A program made the translations under genes and the position numbers. The notes beneath the pieces were generated by a model that was not told where the DNA came from, did no database searches, and saw nothing but the letters and a program-made list of their open reading frames with translations. A stretch of DNA of 40,648 nucleotides from an uncultured Verrucomicrobiales bacterium (GTDB taxonomy: Bacteria; Verrucomicrobiota; Verrucomicrobiia; Verrucomicrobiales; Akkermansiaceae): assembly GCA_937916135.1 (NCBI GenBank), contig CALFTQ010000114.1, positions 1 through 40,648 on the forward strand, read 5' to 3'. Each line of letters begins with the position of its first letter. The first letter of the stretch is position 1. This document shows, piece by piece, positions 25,883 through 34,030 of this stretch.

Positions 25883-28174
25883 TTACGCCTCAGCAGAATC
25901 GGGCAGATACCCCTTAATCTTGCTGATTCGCGTAGGATGCCTGAGCTTGCGCAGCGCCTTAGCCTCAATCTGGCGGATTCGCTCGCGGGTCACATTGAAC
26001 TGGCGGCCCACCTCTTCCAGGGTGCGGGGGTTACCGTCCTTCAGACCGAAGCGCTGTTCAATCACGGCGCGCTCACGGGCGTTCAGCGTGTTGAGCACAT
26101 CACCTATCTTATCGCGCAGCGAATTGTAGGAAGCTCCGTCCATGGGATTCTCGGCGCTCTTATCCTCCAGGAAATCGCCGAAGGACGTATCATCCGAATC
26201 ACCCACAGGCTGCTGCATGGAGATAGGCTGCTGAGCCATCTTGAGCACACTGCGCACCTTCTCAACAGACATCACGGCCCCCTTGTTCGGCTCCTCGGCC
26301 AGAGCCTGCGCAATTTCCTCCGGCGTGGGTTCGCGGCCAAAATCCTGCACCAACTTCTTCTGCACGCGCATGAGCTTGTTGATCGTCTCAATCATGTGCA
26401 CCGGAATGCGGATAGTACGTGCCTGGTCCGCAATAGAACGCGTGATTGCCTGGCGGATCCACCACGTTGCGTAGGTAGAGAACTTATAGCCGCGGCGGTA
26501 TTCAAACTTCTCCACCGCCTTCATCAGCCCCATGTTACCCTCCTGAATCAAATCCAGGAAAGCAAGACCTCGGTTCGTGTATTTCTTGGCAATGGAAATC
26601 ACAAGGCGCAGGTTTGCCTCAATCATCTCGCGCTTGGCGGACTCCGCGTCCTTCATACTCTGGCTCATGAGCTTGTAATTTTCCATGAACTGCGGTATGG
26701 GCATCCACAGCTCCATCTCAAACTCTTTCAGAGCATCGCGGTAAAGCGGATTCTCCGGATCCGTCTCGCGCTGGCGCAGCACCTTCTTGATGCGCACCCT
26801 CAGGTCTCGCAGCTCCTTCACAAAATCCTCATACACCTTCCCCTTGAACGAGAAACCGGCATACAGGGAGGTCAGCGTTTCCAGCTTCTCCTCAAACTCC
26901 TTCTGCGGTGCCGCCACAGACTTCTTGCGTTTTCTCGCCGAGCACAAGCGGGCATAGGCCGACTGCACCTCTGCATGGCGGGTCATCACCTTGGTCACCA
27001 GCGGGGGCAGCTCCTTCAGGTACTTATCCCGCCGGTCGATATTCTTATCAACCACCACGCGGTCAAACCTCTCCTCATTGTGCTGCACCTTGTCTGCCGT
27101 ATCGCAGTAGTAAATGGCCACCACGCCGAAGCGGTGCAGGTAACGCTGCAAATCCTCTTCTGCCTGGTCTATCTTGCGGGAAATCTCCACCTCTTTCTGG
27201 CGGGAAAGCAGGTCCTTGAGCCCCATCTGCTTCAGGTACATGCGCACCGGGTCATCGAGGATATCGAGCTTGGCCTCCATCTTCTCAGCCTCGTCCTCCT
27301 CGCCCGTCTCACTCAGGCGCTGGCGCTCGCCGTAGGTATCCACATCCGAAGCATCAATGATATCAAACTGCATCCCGCGCAGACGCTCCATGATTTCCTC
27401 ATAATCAGTCGGGTCTATCACGTCGTGCGGCAGCACGTCATTGATATCGTCATAGGTCAGATACCCCTGCTCCTGGGCCTGGCGTATAAGCTCTTTGATT
27501 TTCTCCTGCACCACCGGGCTGTTCACCAGGCGACCATCTTTGGAGACGAGTTCCTCCGCCGAAAGCGGCTTCACGGCGTACTCTTCCTCATCGCGCACTT
27601 CCACGCCTACTTCATGCAGGCGTTCAAACAGCCTCGCCTGGTCATCATCCTCAGCCTCATCCGGCGGAAGCGAATTCTCAATATCCTCAGATGTCACATA
27701 GCCATTATTTTTCCTGGCTATGCCCAGCAGCGTCTTGAATGCTGCTTTCAGCGTGGCATCATCCTGGAAAAACTCATTCATCTCTGCAGCAGAAAGCTGC
27801 GGCGTGAAATGCTTACTCTTCTTTTCCCGGGACTTGGAATCCTTGCTTTTCTTCTCGCTCTGCTCCTGCTCTTCCGCAGCAGCAGCCGCTGCTTCTTCGG
27901 GCGTCGGAGCCAGCCCCATCATGATATCAAAATCATCCGGCTCAGCATCCGGAACCGGAGTCACCTCTTTTTCCTCTTTCCGGGGAGCAGACTTCCTGGC
28001 TGGCTTCTTTTCAGACCGAGGAGCCGGAGTTTTAACCACCTGGGGCTTCTTCTCCTCTACCTTCTCCGTCTTTGCTGCCTTTTCCTTGGCAGTTGCCGGC
28101 TTCTTCACGGAAGCAGTTTTCTTTGTTGCACTCTTAGCGGGTGCCTTTGCAGAATCTTTCTTAGGAGTCGACAT
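25883..28174 (-). CDS. rpoD: Primary (housekeeping) RNA polymerase sigma factor
   Basis: The essential sigma-70 factor directing core RNA polymerase to TTGACA/TATAAT promoters. From the ATG at 28174 it has 763 residues, longer than E. coli RpoD (613). Residues 1-75 are Lys/Ala/Pro-rich; 76-125 are acidic and Ala-rich. Two successive region 1.1-like modules follow (about 138-195 and 219-276). Then come region 1.2 (DDPVRMYLKQMG, from 308), a non-conserved insert, region 2 (IAKKYTNRGLAFLDLIQEGN, YKFSTYATWWIRQAITRSI), region 3, and region 4 with helix-turn-helix TLEEVGRQFNVTRERIRQIE. A GTG at 28210 is rejected because it lies by the second -10 box. Confidence 0.95.
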   Translation of the reverse strand: MSTPKKDSAKAPAKSATKKTASVKKPATAKEKAAKTEKVEEKKPQVVKTPAPRSEKKPARKSAPRKEEKEVTPVPDAEPDDFDIMMGLAPTPEEAAAAAAEEQEQSEKKSKDSKSREKKSKHFTPQLSAAEMNEFFQDDATLKAAFKTLLGIARKNNGYVTSEDIENSLPPDEAEDDDQARLFERLHEVGVEVRDEEEYAVKPLSAEELVSKDGRLVNSPVVQEKIKELIRQAQEQGYLTYDDINDVLPHDVIDPTDYEEIMERLRGMQFDIIDASDVDTYGERQRLSETGEEDEAEKMEAKLDILDDPVRMYLKQMGLKDLLSRQKEVEISRKIDQAEEDLQRYLHRFGVVAIYYCDTADKVQHNEERFDRVVVDKNIDRRDKYLKELPPLVTKVMTRHAEVQSAYARLCSARKRKKSVAAPQKEFEEKLETLTSLYAGFSFKGKVYEDFVKELRDLRVRIKKVLRQRETDPENPLYRDALKEFEMELWMPIPQFMENYKLMSQSMKDAESAKREMIEANLRLVISIAKKYTNRGLAFLDLIQEGNMGLMKAVEKFEYRRGYKFSTYATWWIRQAITRSIADQARTIRIPVHMIETINKLMRVQKKLVQDFGREPTPEEIAQALAEEPNKGAVMSVEKVRSVLKMAQQPISMQQPVGDSDDTSFGDFLEDKSAENPMDGASYNSLRDKIGDVLNTLNARERAVIEQRFGLKDGNPRTLEEVGRQFNVTRERIRQIEAKALRKLRHPTRISKIKGYLPDSAEA

Positions 28175-28198
28175 AATGTAGCAGATATAAAACGGCGG

Positions 28199-28229
28199 AG
28201 CATACTCCACCCTTTACACATTTTGTCAA
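28199..28229 (-). promoter_or_regulatory. rpoD promoter P2 (proximal)
   Basis: On the minus strand, TTGACA (28229-28224), a 19-nt spacer and TATGCT (28204-28199). The leader to the ATG at 28174 would be about 18 nt. The spacer is long, so it is probably weaker than P1. Confidence 0.45.
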
Positions 28230-28251
28230 GTATCTGGCAAAATGTGCGTGC

Positions 28252-28279
28252 ATTATAAAGACAATTTTCAACCTGTCAA
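28252..28279 (-). promoter_or_regulatory. rpoD promoter P1 (distal), consensus
   Basis: On the minus strand, a perfect TTGACA (28279-28274), a 16-nt spacer and a perfect TATAAT (28257-28252). The leader would be about 70 nt. With P2 this gives two tandem promoters. Confidence 0.7.
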
Positions 28280-28358
28280 CCCCCTAAATGCAAAATATGA
28301 CATATTTTTTTGCTTTTTTTACTTTCTTGCTTTTCTTGATTACTCGGGCAAAAACGAT

Positions 28359-28470
28359 CAATTGGAATTTGTGGGGAAACTTTGTCGGAGCACGGGACTT
28401 CAGTCCCGATGATGTGCGCCGTGATTTCGGGACTAAAGTCCCGTGCTCCGACAACTACAAACATCAATTT
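28359..28470 (+). repeat. Fold-back repeat, copy C (112 bp)
   Basis: Same orientation and length as copy B. The arms are conserved (one base differs) but the central 20 bases are different (GATGATGTGCGCCGTGA), so it is an older or distinct subtype. Its right end overlaps the last codons of the ABC-F gene: the stop codon (28464-28466) lies inside the repeat. Confidence 0.85.
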
Positions 28471-30464
28471 ATCGGAACAGCCGCGCCAAACTCAGCTTCC
28501 AGTTCTGCGGTTTTGCGTTCAATTTCCTCGCTCAGCTCCTCCCAGCGGGAGTAGAGGGCCTCGGACTCACGCTCCAGCTGCTGGTATTCCTGGGTCAGCT
28601 CCATGAGCTTCTGGTTATCGCTCATGTTGGCAGGGTTCTCCAGCTCAGCAGAGATGGACTCCTTGCGCTCATCCCTGGTGGCGATATCAGCCTCCACCTG
28701 TTCGAGCTCCTGCTGCAGGGGTTTGAGAATCCTGTTGCGCTGCTGGCGGGCCATTTCACGGGCGCGGCGGGCATCCTTGCGGTTGCCGGTCGGAGCCTGG
28801 GCCGCCGGGGTATCGGCCACCTGCTGCTGGGCAGCAGCTTTCAGGCGGCGCTCCTCAGCCTCCACCGTCTCCAGATACGCGCTCACATTGCCATAGAACA
28901 AGCGCGGCGCATGCCCCAGGCGGAACTCCAGCACCTTGTTCACGATAGGATCCAGGAACTGCCGGTTGTGCGACACGATGCAGTACGAACCGGGATACTC
29001 TGCCAGCGCGCGTTGCAACACATCCTGGCTCTGGAAATCCAGGTGGTTGGTCGGTTCGTCCATAATCAGGAAGTTGGCCGGCTTCAGCAGCATGCAGACC
29101 AGGGCCACACGCGAACGCTCACCACCGGAAAGCACCCCGATTTTCTTGAAAACATCATCCCCGCGGAACAGGAAGCACCCCAGGATATTGCGTACCAGCG
29201 GGCGGGTTTCGCGGCTGGCCGCGGCCTCCACACACTCCAGCACCGTCTGCTCGTTATTCAGCACGTCTGCATGCGTCTGCGAGAAAAAGGCCACCTGCGT
29301 GTGGTGCCCGAAGGCGAACTCACCGGCATCCGGCGCCTCCGTGCCGGAAATCAGGCGGGTGAAGGTGGATTTTCCACTGCCGTTCACGCCCACGATGGCA
29401 ATGCGGTCGCCCTTGGCCATGGTGAAGTCATAACCATTCAGCAGGGTGATGGGGCCGTAGGCCTTGCAGGCTTTTTCCAGCTTCACCACCGTGTGACCGC
29501 CGGGCGGGGGCGGCGGGAAGTGAAAACTCATCACCGCATCGTCGTCCTCCACCTCAATGAGCTCCACCTTCTCCAGCTGCTTGATGCGGCTCTGCACCTG
29601 AGTGGCCTTGGTGGCCTTGGCGCGGAAACGGTCGATGAACTCCTGCGTCTTGGCAATCTCGCGCTGCTGGGCCTTGGCCTGGCGCAGCAGGACCTCCTTG
29701 CGGGCCTTGCTCTCCTTCAGGTAGAACGAGAAGTTGCCGGCGTACTCCTCTGCCCTGCCGTGGTGGAAGGCGATGGTGCGGGTCACCAGGTTATCCAGCA
29801 GCGCCACATCGTGGCTGATGATGCAGATAGCCCCGCGGTAAGTGCGCAGGCTCTGCTCCAGCCAGCGCTGGCTCTGCAAATCCAGGTGGTTGGTCGGTTC
29901 GTCCAGCAGCAGCACCTCAGGCTCCTGCAGCAGCAGCTTCGCCAGCGCAATGCGCATCTGCCAGCCGCCGGAAAACTCACCGCAGTCGCGCGTAAAATCC
30001 TTATCCGCAAAACCCAGACCGCGCAGAATGGACTCCGTGCGCGGGCGCAGGCGCGTGGCATCGCGGTCCTGCAGAATCAGCTCCAGGCGGCCTATTTCCT
30101 CCAGCGTATCCTTGTACTCCGGCGCGGTGGAATCCATCTTCTGCAGGTCGGCAGAAAGCTCATCCACCACCTGCTGCAGCTCCACAATGTTGCCCACACT
30201 GCCCAGCACCTCCTCCAGCAGCGGAGCGCCGGAAATATGAATACCATCCTGCGGCAGGTAGCCCACCTGCGTATGCTTCGGCAGCAGCACCTTGCCGCGG
30301 TCCGGCTCCTGCGCCCCCACAATGCACTTCATCAGCGTGGATTTACCCGCGCCATTCTGCCCGGCAAAGGCAATGCGGTCCCCCTGCTCCACCACAAAGG
30401 AAAGCGAATCAAACAGCACGCGCGGGCCGAATTCAATATGCAGGTCCTGAACAGCAAAAACCAT
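28464..30464 (-). CDS. ABC-F family ATPase (ribosome-associated)
   Basis: A cytosolic twin-cassette ATPase of 666 residues without membrane segments, of the type that binds the ribosomal E site. Cassette 1 has Walker A GQNGAGKST (about 35-43), signature FSGGWQMRIALA and Walker B LLLDEPTNHLDL. Cassette 2 has GVNGSGKST, LSGGERSRVALV and LIMDEPTNHLDF. A linker with PPPPPGG separates them, and a coiled-coil tail (about 555-666) resembles Uup or YheS. I cannot assign the subfamily. The ATG at 30464 is chosen over 30521, because the latter lies upstream of a terminator hairpin and gives an extra non-conserved 19 residues. Its last residues (PIN) come from repeat copy C. Confidence 0.93.
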   Translation of the reverse strand: MVFAVQDLHIEFGPRVLFDSLSFVVEQGDRIAFAGQNGAGKSTLMKCIVGAQEPDRGKVLLPKHTQVGYLPQDGIHISGAPLLEEVLGSVGNIVELQQVVDELSADLQKMDSTAPEYKDTLEEIGRLELILQDRDATRLRPRTESILRGLGFADKDFTRDCGEFSGGWQMRIALAKLLLQEPEVLLLDEPTNHLDLQSQRWLEQSLRTYRGAICIISHDVALLDNLVTRTIAFHHGRAEEYAGNFSFYLKESKARKEVLLRQAKAQQREIAKTQEFIDRFRAKATKATQVQSRIKQLEKVELIEVEDDDAVMSFHFPPPPPGGHTVVKLEKACKAYGPITLLNGYDFTMAKGDRIAIVGVNGSGKSTFTRLISGTEAPDAGEFAFGHHTQVAFFSQTHADVLNNEQTVLECVEAAASRETRPLVRNILGCFLFRGDDVFKKIGVLSGGERSRVALVCMLLKPANFLIMDEPTNHLDFQSQDVLQRALAEYPGSYCIVSHNRQFLDPIVNKVLEFRLGHAPRLFYGNVSAYLETVEAEERRLKAAAQQQVADTPAAQAPTGNRKDARRAREMARQQRNRILKPLQQELEQVEADIATRDERKESISAELENPANMSDNQKLMELTQEYQQLERESEALYSRWEELSEEIERKTAELEAEFGAAVPIN

Positions 30465-30472
30465 GAGCCGGG

Positions 30473-30478
30473 GGTATA
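30473..30478 (-). promoter_or_regulatory. Possible -10 box of the ABC-F gene
   Basis: On the minus strand, TATACC (30478-30473), 8 nt before the ATG at 30464. No good -35 is seen because the terminator hairpin occupies that place. If used, the mRNA would be near-leaderless. Confidence 0.35.
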
Positions 30479-30485
30479 CAGAAAA

Positions 30486-30516
30486 CGCAGACACCGCCGG
30501 AACCGCGGTGTCTGCG
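30486..30516 (-). terminator. Terminator of the cyclophilin gene
   Basis: A perfect 12-bp stem (30516-30505 with 30497-30486) and a 7-nt loop, followed on the minus strand by TTTTC. It separates the cyclophilin from the ABC-F gene. Confidence 0.8.
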
Positions 30517-30530
30517 TTCATGAAAAGCCT

Positions 30531-31055
30531 TTACTTCTTAAGCATGCTGTTCCAGCGCTCGATGTTGCGGGCCTGCTCCTCGAAGAGGTCGGCGCAGTCA
30601 TCGTGAATCTCGATGGCCACAATCTTGTCGCCCTGGCGCACCGCGTTCACCACGTCCTGGTCAGCAGCGGAAAGCACCTCACCGAAAATCGTGTGCTTGC
30701 CATTCAGCCACTCCGTGGGCACGTGGGTGATGAAGAACTGGGAACCATTCGTGCCCTGCCCCGTCCAGGTGCGGCCGGCATTCGCCATGGCCAGCAGGCC
30801 GGGCTTCGTGAACTTCAGGTCAGGGCGGCACTCATCATCAAACTTATAGCCGGGACCACCGCAACCGGTGCCCTCAGGGTCGCCACCCTGAATCATGAAA
30901 TCCGCAATCACACGGTGGAAGGTCAGACCATTATAAAAACCCTTGCTGGCCAGATTCAGGAAACTGGCGGCGGTCATCGGGGTCTTGGAAGCGAACACCG
31001 TGAGGTTGATATCGCCCTTGCTGGTCTTCATCGTGATCTTCTTATCAGTAGCCAT
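30531..31055 (-). CDS. Cyclophilin-type peptidyl-prolyl cis-trans isomerase
   Basis: A cytosolic foldase of 174 residues that isomerises Xaa-Pro bonds. It has the family motifs FHRVIADFMIQGGDPEGTG and ANAGRTWTGQGTNGSQFFIT, and NGKHTIFGEV. The catalytic Arg is in FHRV. It has no signal peptide from the ATG at 31055. A longer reading to 31109 would add a short hydrophobic piece, but the -10 box at 31063-31068 makes the shorter form likely. The last 30 residues (DLFEEQARNIERWNSMLKK) are a charged helical extension beyond the usual domain. It is a single-gene unit. Confidence 0.9.
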   Translation of the reverse strand: MATDKKITMKTSKGDINLTVFASKTPMTAASFLNLASKGFYNGLTFHRVIADFMIQGGDPEGTGCGGPGYKFDDECRPDLKFTKPGLLAMANAGRTWTGQGTNGSQFFITHVPTEWLNGKHTIFGEVLSAADQDVVNAVRQGDKIVAIEIHDDCADLFEEQARNIERWNSMLKK

Positions 31056-31062
31056 GCGCCGC

Positions 31063-31091
31063 ACCATACCACCCACCCGCACAAAAAGCAA
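31063..31091 (-). promoter_or_regulatory. Promoter of the cyclophilin gene, predicted leaderless
   Basis: On the minus strand, TTGCTT (31091-31086), a 17-nt spacer and TATGGT (31068-31063), with the ATG 7 nt after the -10 box. Confidence 0.5.
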
Positions 31092-31245
31092 GGGCAAAAA
31101 CATCCCCATGCCGCATTTTTACGCGCGTAGAATGAGCTCCAGCCCCGGTTAATCAACCACACCAGTCTCCCGGTACAGTCAGTGAATAGTTCGCGGCGCG
31201 CGGCAGATTACTCGCGTCGACGGCAGCAAATTCGTTGCAGAGCCT

Positions 31246-31640
31246 GTTCACTCCACTCCGGCACGCAGGCCGCGTATCGCATTGCAGATGCGATGTACAG
31301 ATAAATTTTTATTAACCAGCATTTTTTAATCAGATGTGGCAATTTCGTTCAGAAAAAAGCGAGCAAAAAAAATGGGTAAAAAGTGAACTCACATACAAAT
31401 AAATTTGCGTTGTAATTTTTTACCGTTAACCAATCAGAGAAAAACATATTTTTTTAATCAAAGAACGCAATTTATTTGTCAAAAAAAAGCTTCCAAAGCG
31501 ATTTGGTACAAAATTAAGGGAAGGGATATTTTTTTGTGATATGGTCTCGTAATTATACTGGATTACCTGTTTTGTATGATTGAATCAACTTATCGCATCT
31601 GCAATGCGATATACTGCCGCCGTGCCGAAGTGGAGTTGAA
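31246..31640. repeat. Inverted-repeat-bounded AT-rich segment
   Basis: Two imperfect inverted repeats of about 49 bp, at 31246-31294 and 31592-31640, with a perfect 20-bp core (31275-31294 against 31592-31611). Each core has its own hairpin (ATCGCAT...ATGCGAT). Between them lies a 297-bp, very AT-rich stretch with a TATACT box at 31554-31559. No gene is seen from 31056 to 31711; a 34-codon frame at 31577-31681 is not convincing. Confidence 0.8.
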
Positions 31641-31711
31641 GTATTCCATCGCGCGAGGAACCCTCTCCGCAGGGCACGCAAACTGAAACAATCAAACGAA
31701 ATAGATAAAAA

Positions 31712-32359
31712 ATGAAAAAGACACTTTTAGCGCTTTTAGCAATGACCGCATGCGCCATGGGCGACACGCTGACTTTCTCCACTGCACCGGAATATAATGG
31801 CTCGCAGGGTGGCAACTATGCCGGCATCGTATTTACGCTGGGTGCCAATGATCCGGATCGCTTTGCGCTTACCGGTGAAATAGCAACCCCCATGGTGGAT
31901 CTGGTTTCTATCAGCCTTACTGAACGAGGGAATAATGACCTTGCGGCGGACCGCATTCTGTATGTCACCGATAGCAATAATGTGTACCTCGGTTCCTCTT
32001 CTGTGTTCACAAAGGCAGAAGGCAGCGATGTGGCGGTGTTCGACTTCGGGGGGAGTATCACCCTCAACGTGTCTGATACCTATTATGCCTACCTCCTGAC
32101 TTCCGCAAGTGATGATACCTGGAAAGTCGGAGAGACCGTTGTTCCGGGTGGTCAGTACTACTCCGGCCAGCTCGCAGCAGCCGGTGGTTCCCTGACAACT
32201 GGCAACGCCGCCAACTGGGGGCTGGTCAATGGCCAGAAGAGCCTGGCTTCCACAGGGTTCGCTCCGGTGATGAGTATCGAGGTTATTCCCGAGCCGGCCA
32301 CGGCCACGCTGAGCCTGCTGGCTCTGGCCGGCCTGGCAGCCCGTCGCCGCCGCCGCTGA
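31712..32359 (+). CDS. PEP-CTERM-anchored secreted protein
   Basis: A 215-residue exported protein. Residues 1-17 (MKKTLLALLAMTACAMG) are a signal peptide. The middle is Ser/Thr/Gly-rich and beta-type, with phrases such as SISLTERGNNDLAADRILYV and VAVFDFGGSITLNVSDTYYA, and no catalytic motif I know. The C-terminus is a PEP-CTERM signal: Pro-Glu-Pro at residues 193-195, a hydrophobic helix (SLLALAGLAA) and five Arg. An exosortase would cut it and move the protein to the surface; no exosortase is in this window. Its promoter region lies inside a segment with inverted repeats. Function unknown. Confidence 0.85.
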   Translation: MKKTLLALLAMTACAMGDTLTFSTAPEYNGSQGGNYAGIVFTLGANDPDRFALTGEIATPMVDLVSISLTERGNNDLAADRILYVTDSNNVYLGSSSVFTKAEGSDVAVFDFGGSITLNVSDTYYAYLLTSASDDTWKVGETVVPGGQYYSGQLAAAGGSLTTGNAANWGLVNGQKSLASTGFAPVMSIEVIPEPATATLSLLALAGLAARRRRR

Positions 32360-32422
32360 TGCTATGGCGTGACAAGCCTCCGCCGCAAGTAAGGCTTGCA
32401 GCCTGGCAAATAGCCTGTTTCA

Positions 32423-32454
32423 AAAGCCCATGGGGAGGAATCCTCATGGGCTTT
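32423..32454. terminator. Bidirectional hairpin between convergent genes
   Basis: A 10-bp stem AAAGCCCATG/CATGGGCTTT (32423-32432 with 32445-32454) with an inner AGGA/TCCT helix. It separates the PEP-CTERM gene from the AbiE genes on the other strand; the T run is better on the minus strand. Confidence 0.7.
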
Positions 32455-32480
32455 GCATTAAAAACAAATTGGCGGCTGTC

Positions 32481-33377
32481 TTACTGCCAACCTTTACCCG
32501 GCTTCCAGTTCGAGAAGGGTGAGGTTTCGTCCATGACGGGTTCGAGCCATGTGCGTATTTCTGCCAGGACCTCAGTCAATTCCCGGGATGGCAGGAAAGT
32601 AGACAGTTTTCTATGGAAAGAAGCGGCTTTCAACTTTGAAACGTAGGCCGACCATTCCGGTTGCTGCGCGTCGGCATATGCTGATTCAAACAGAATCAGG
32701 TATTGGGATTTTTCTGTACCTCGCCGCTGAAATGTCCGTTCTATGGCTTCTCGCAAGGTCTGATATTGAAAGTTATACGAGCGGGATAAGAACCAGAGGT
32801 CGTAAAAATCCTTCATGCGTGAATTGAACCGCCCTAGTTGAACCATTGCCTGCCATTTCTCTGCAACCATGGATTCTTTTGTGTAACATAGCAGACGAAC
32901 CGGCGGCACTTCCGGCAACAAAGGCGGGTATTCCATCCAAATGGGTTCCGGGTAAACTTCATCACTGAAACCAATATCGATGGATATGGGGCAGGAATCG
33001 CCGCAGACACAGGCGGTGAGACTCACCCGAATTCCTGTGTATAAGGCATCTTTCATGATTTCGACTATCTTGAATTCGGAAGAGAAAGTCACTTGGTCCT
33101 TAGCCGGAGCCTTGGAATGCAGAATGCTATTGAAAGCCTTTTTGATGTTCTCCGGGGTGCGGTCAATTCTGCCCAGCAGATCAATATCCATCGTCGTGCG
33201 GGCGGGAACCGCCCCCAGCCCCATAAGCAGCATGCCTCCTTTCAGATAAAATCTGTTTGCGGCGGTCGAGGTGGAAAGACGGTACAGGAACCGCTCCATG
33301 GCATAGTGGGTCAGCAGCTGCCGATAAGCCACACCTTCCTTCTTGGACTTAAGCTGTAATAGTTGACGGATGTTCAT
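32481..33377 (-). CDS. abiEii: AbiEii/AbiGii family nucleotidyltransferase toxin
   Basis: A 298-residue toxin of a type IV toxin-antitoxin/abortive infection system; such proteins are nucleotidyltransferases. The core appears as YLKGGMLLMGLGAVPARTTM followed by DIDLLGR, the family's conserved G-G and D-x-D. Further conserved stretches are LLCYTKESMVAEKWQAMV and RMKDFYDLWFLSR. The start is the ATG at 33377, overlapping the antitoxin stop by ATGA. Codon use is less GC-rich than in neighbours, fitting horizontal transfer. In-frame sequence upstream of 33377 belongs to the antitoxin gene. Target and trigger are unknown here; in the family the phenotype is phage exclusion. Confidence 0.85.
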   Translation of the reverse strand: MNIRQLLQLKSKKEGVAYRQLLTHYAMERFLYRLSTSTAANRFYLKGGMLLMGLGAVPARTTMDIDLLGRIDRTPENIKKAFNSILHSKAPAKDQVTFSSEFKIVEIMKDALYTGIRVSLTACVCGDSCPISIDIGFSDEVYPEPIWMEYPPLLPEVPPVRLLCYTKESMVAEKWQAMVQLGRFNSRMKDFYDLWFLSRSYNFQYQTLREAIERTFQRRGTEKSQYLILFESAYADAQQPEWSAYVSKLKAASFHRKLSTFLPSRELTEVLAEIRTWLEPVMDETSPFSNWKPGKGWQ

Positions 33378-33964
33378 GAAACTGAGGTTTTGATGTAAGG
33401 GGTAATCAGTGACGATACGTTGAAGATAGCGCTCAATTCTGCAATCATATTCAAATCGTAGCGCCTCTCCCGGATGCCGATTTGCAGGGATTCCAGAAAT
33501 ATGTCCAGTCCTATCTTGTTCCTGTAGCGGAAACAATCAACCAACGTCCGTTCCGGAGAGGTGACGAGGTAAGTACCAAACGCGCCGGAGTATTGAGTTA
33601 CACCGCAGAGATGCCACGTATCCTTCGTATACCAGACTTTTACAGGGGTCACGAAATTTTTGGGAATATACTTCCCCCTGGGAAGCGATACTGAAAGGTA
33701 GGCGGGTATTTGAGTCGTCAGCCCATGAAACGATAGTGCTGAGACCAGGCTCATCACTGCGTCTGGTTGCTTAGCATGAATCCATTGCATGATATTTTCA
33801 TCATTCAGGATGGAATCCGCAGGAACAAAAAAACCAGGCAGAACCTTAATCAGCTTGCCCACACTCTCCCGATAATAGAGAGTGCCTCTGGAGGGGGATT
33901 TGGGTGTGTTTGATTTCAATGAGGGAAATTGGTTATTTTTGAACAAATTATAGACAAACCACAT
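33374..33964 (-). CDS. abiEi: AbiEi family antitoxin, autoregulator (start uncertain)
   Basis: Partner of the toxin; up to 196 residues. The N-terminal part has the winged-helix pattern SRGTLYYRESVGKLIKVLPG followed by FFVP, the C-terminal domain has SALSFHGLTTQIPAYLSVSL and TSPERTLVDCFRYRNKIGL. AbiEi antitoxins neutralise the toxin without contact and repress their own promoter by binding inverted repeats. The ATG at 33964 lies inside a consensus promoter, with predicted transcription start near 33940, so translation from this promoter may begin at a downstream codon such as the TTG at 33919. An upstream promoter could allow 33964; I saw none. Confidence 0.8.
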   Translation of the reverse strand: MWFVYNLFKNNQFPSLKSNTPKSPSRGTLYYRESVGKLIKVLPGFFVPADSILNDENIMQWIHAKQPDAVMSLVSALSFHGLTTQIPAYLSVSLPRGKYIPKNFVTPVKVWYTKDTWHLCGVTQYSGAFGTYLVTSPERTLVDCFRYRNKIGLDIFLESLQIGIRERRYDLNMIAELSAIFNVSSLITPYIKTSVS

Positions 33965-33988
33965 CCTTTGTCAATAAATATTCAAAAA
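33936..33988 (-). promoter_or_regulatory. AbiE promoter within a nested palindrome (candidate operator)
   Basis: On the minus strand TTGACA (33974-33969), a 16-nt spacer and TATAAT (33952-33947). Around them lie two nested inverted repeats with a common centre near 33962: outer TTTTTGAA/TTCAAAAA (33936-33943, 33981-33988) and inner GACAAA/TTTGTC (33953-33958, 33967-33972). A bound dimer would block RNA polymerase. Confidence 0.65.
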
Positions 33989-34030
33989 AAATAATACCAC
34001 AAAAGCCGACAAAAAGCACAGATTCATAAA

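Noticed and set aside
28276..28554. Small frames on both strands reading 'VGARDFSP...'
   Set aside because: They translate the fold-back repeat, and the same peptide appears at copies A and B. These are not genes.
31577..31681. 34-codon frame in the right inverted repeat
   Set aside because: It begins before the repeat and runs through it, has no family resemblance and lacks a promoter at the right place.
31056..31711. tRNA or CRISPR-like structure in the longest gene-free stretch
   Set aside because: No tRNA arms or regular spacers are seen; the structure is one pair of inverted repeats with AT-rich sequence between.
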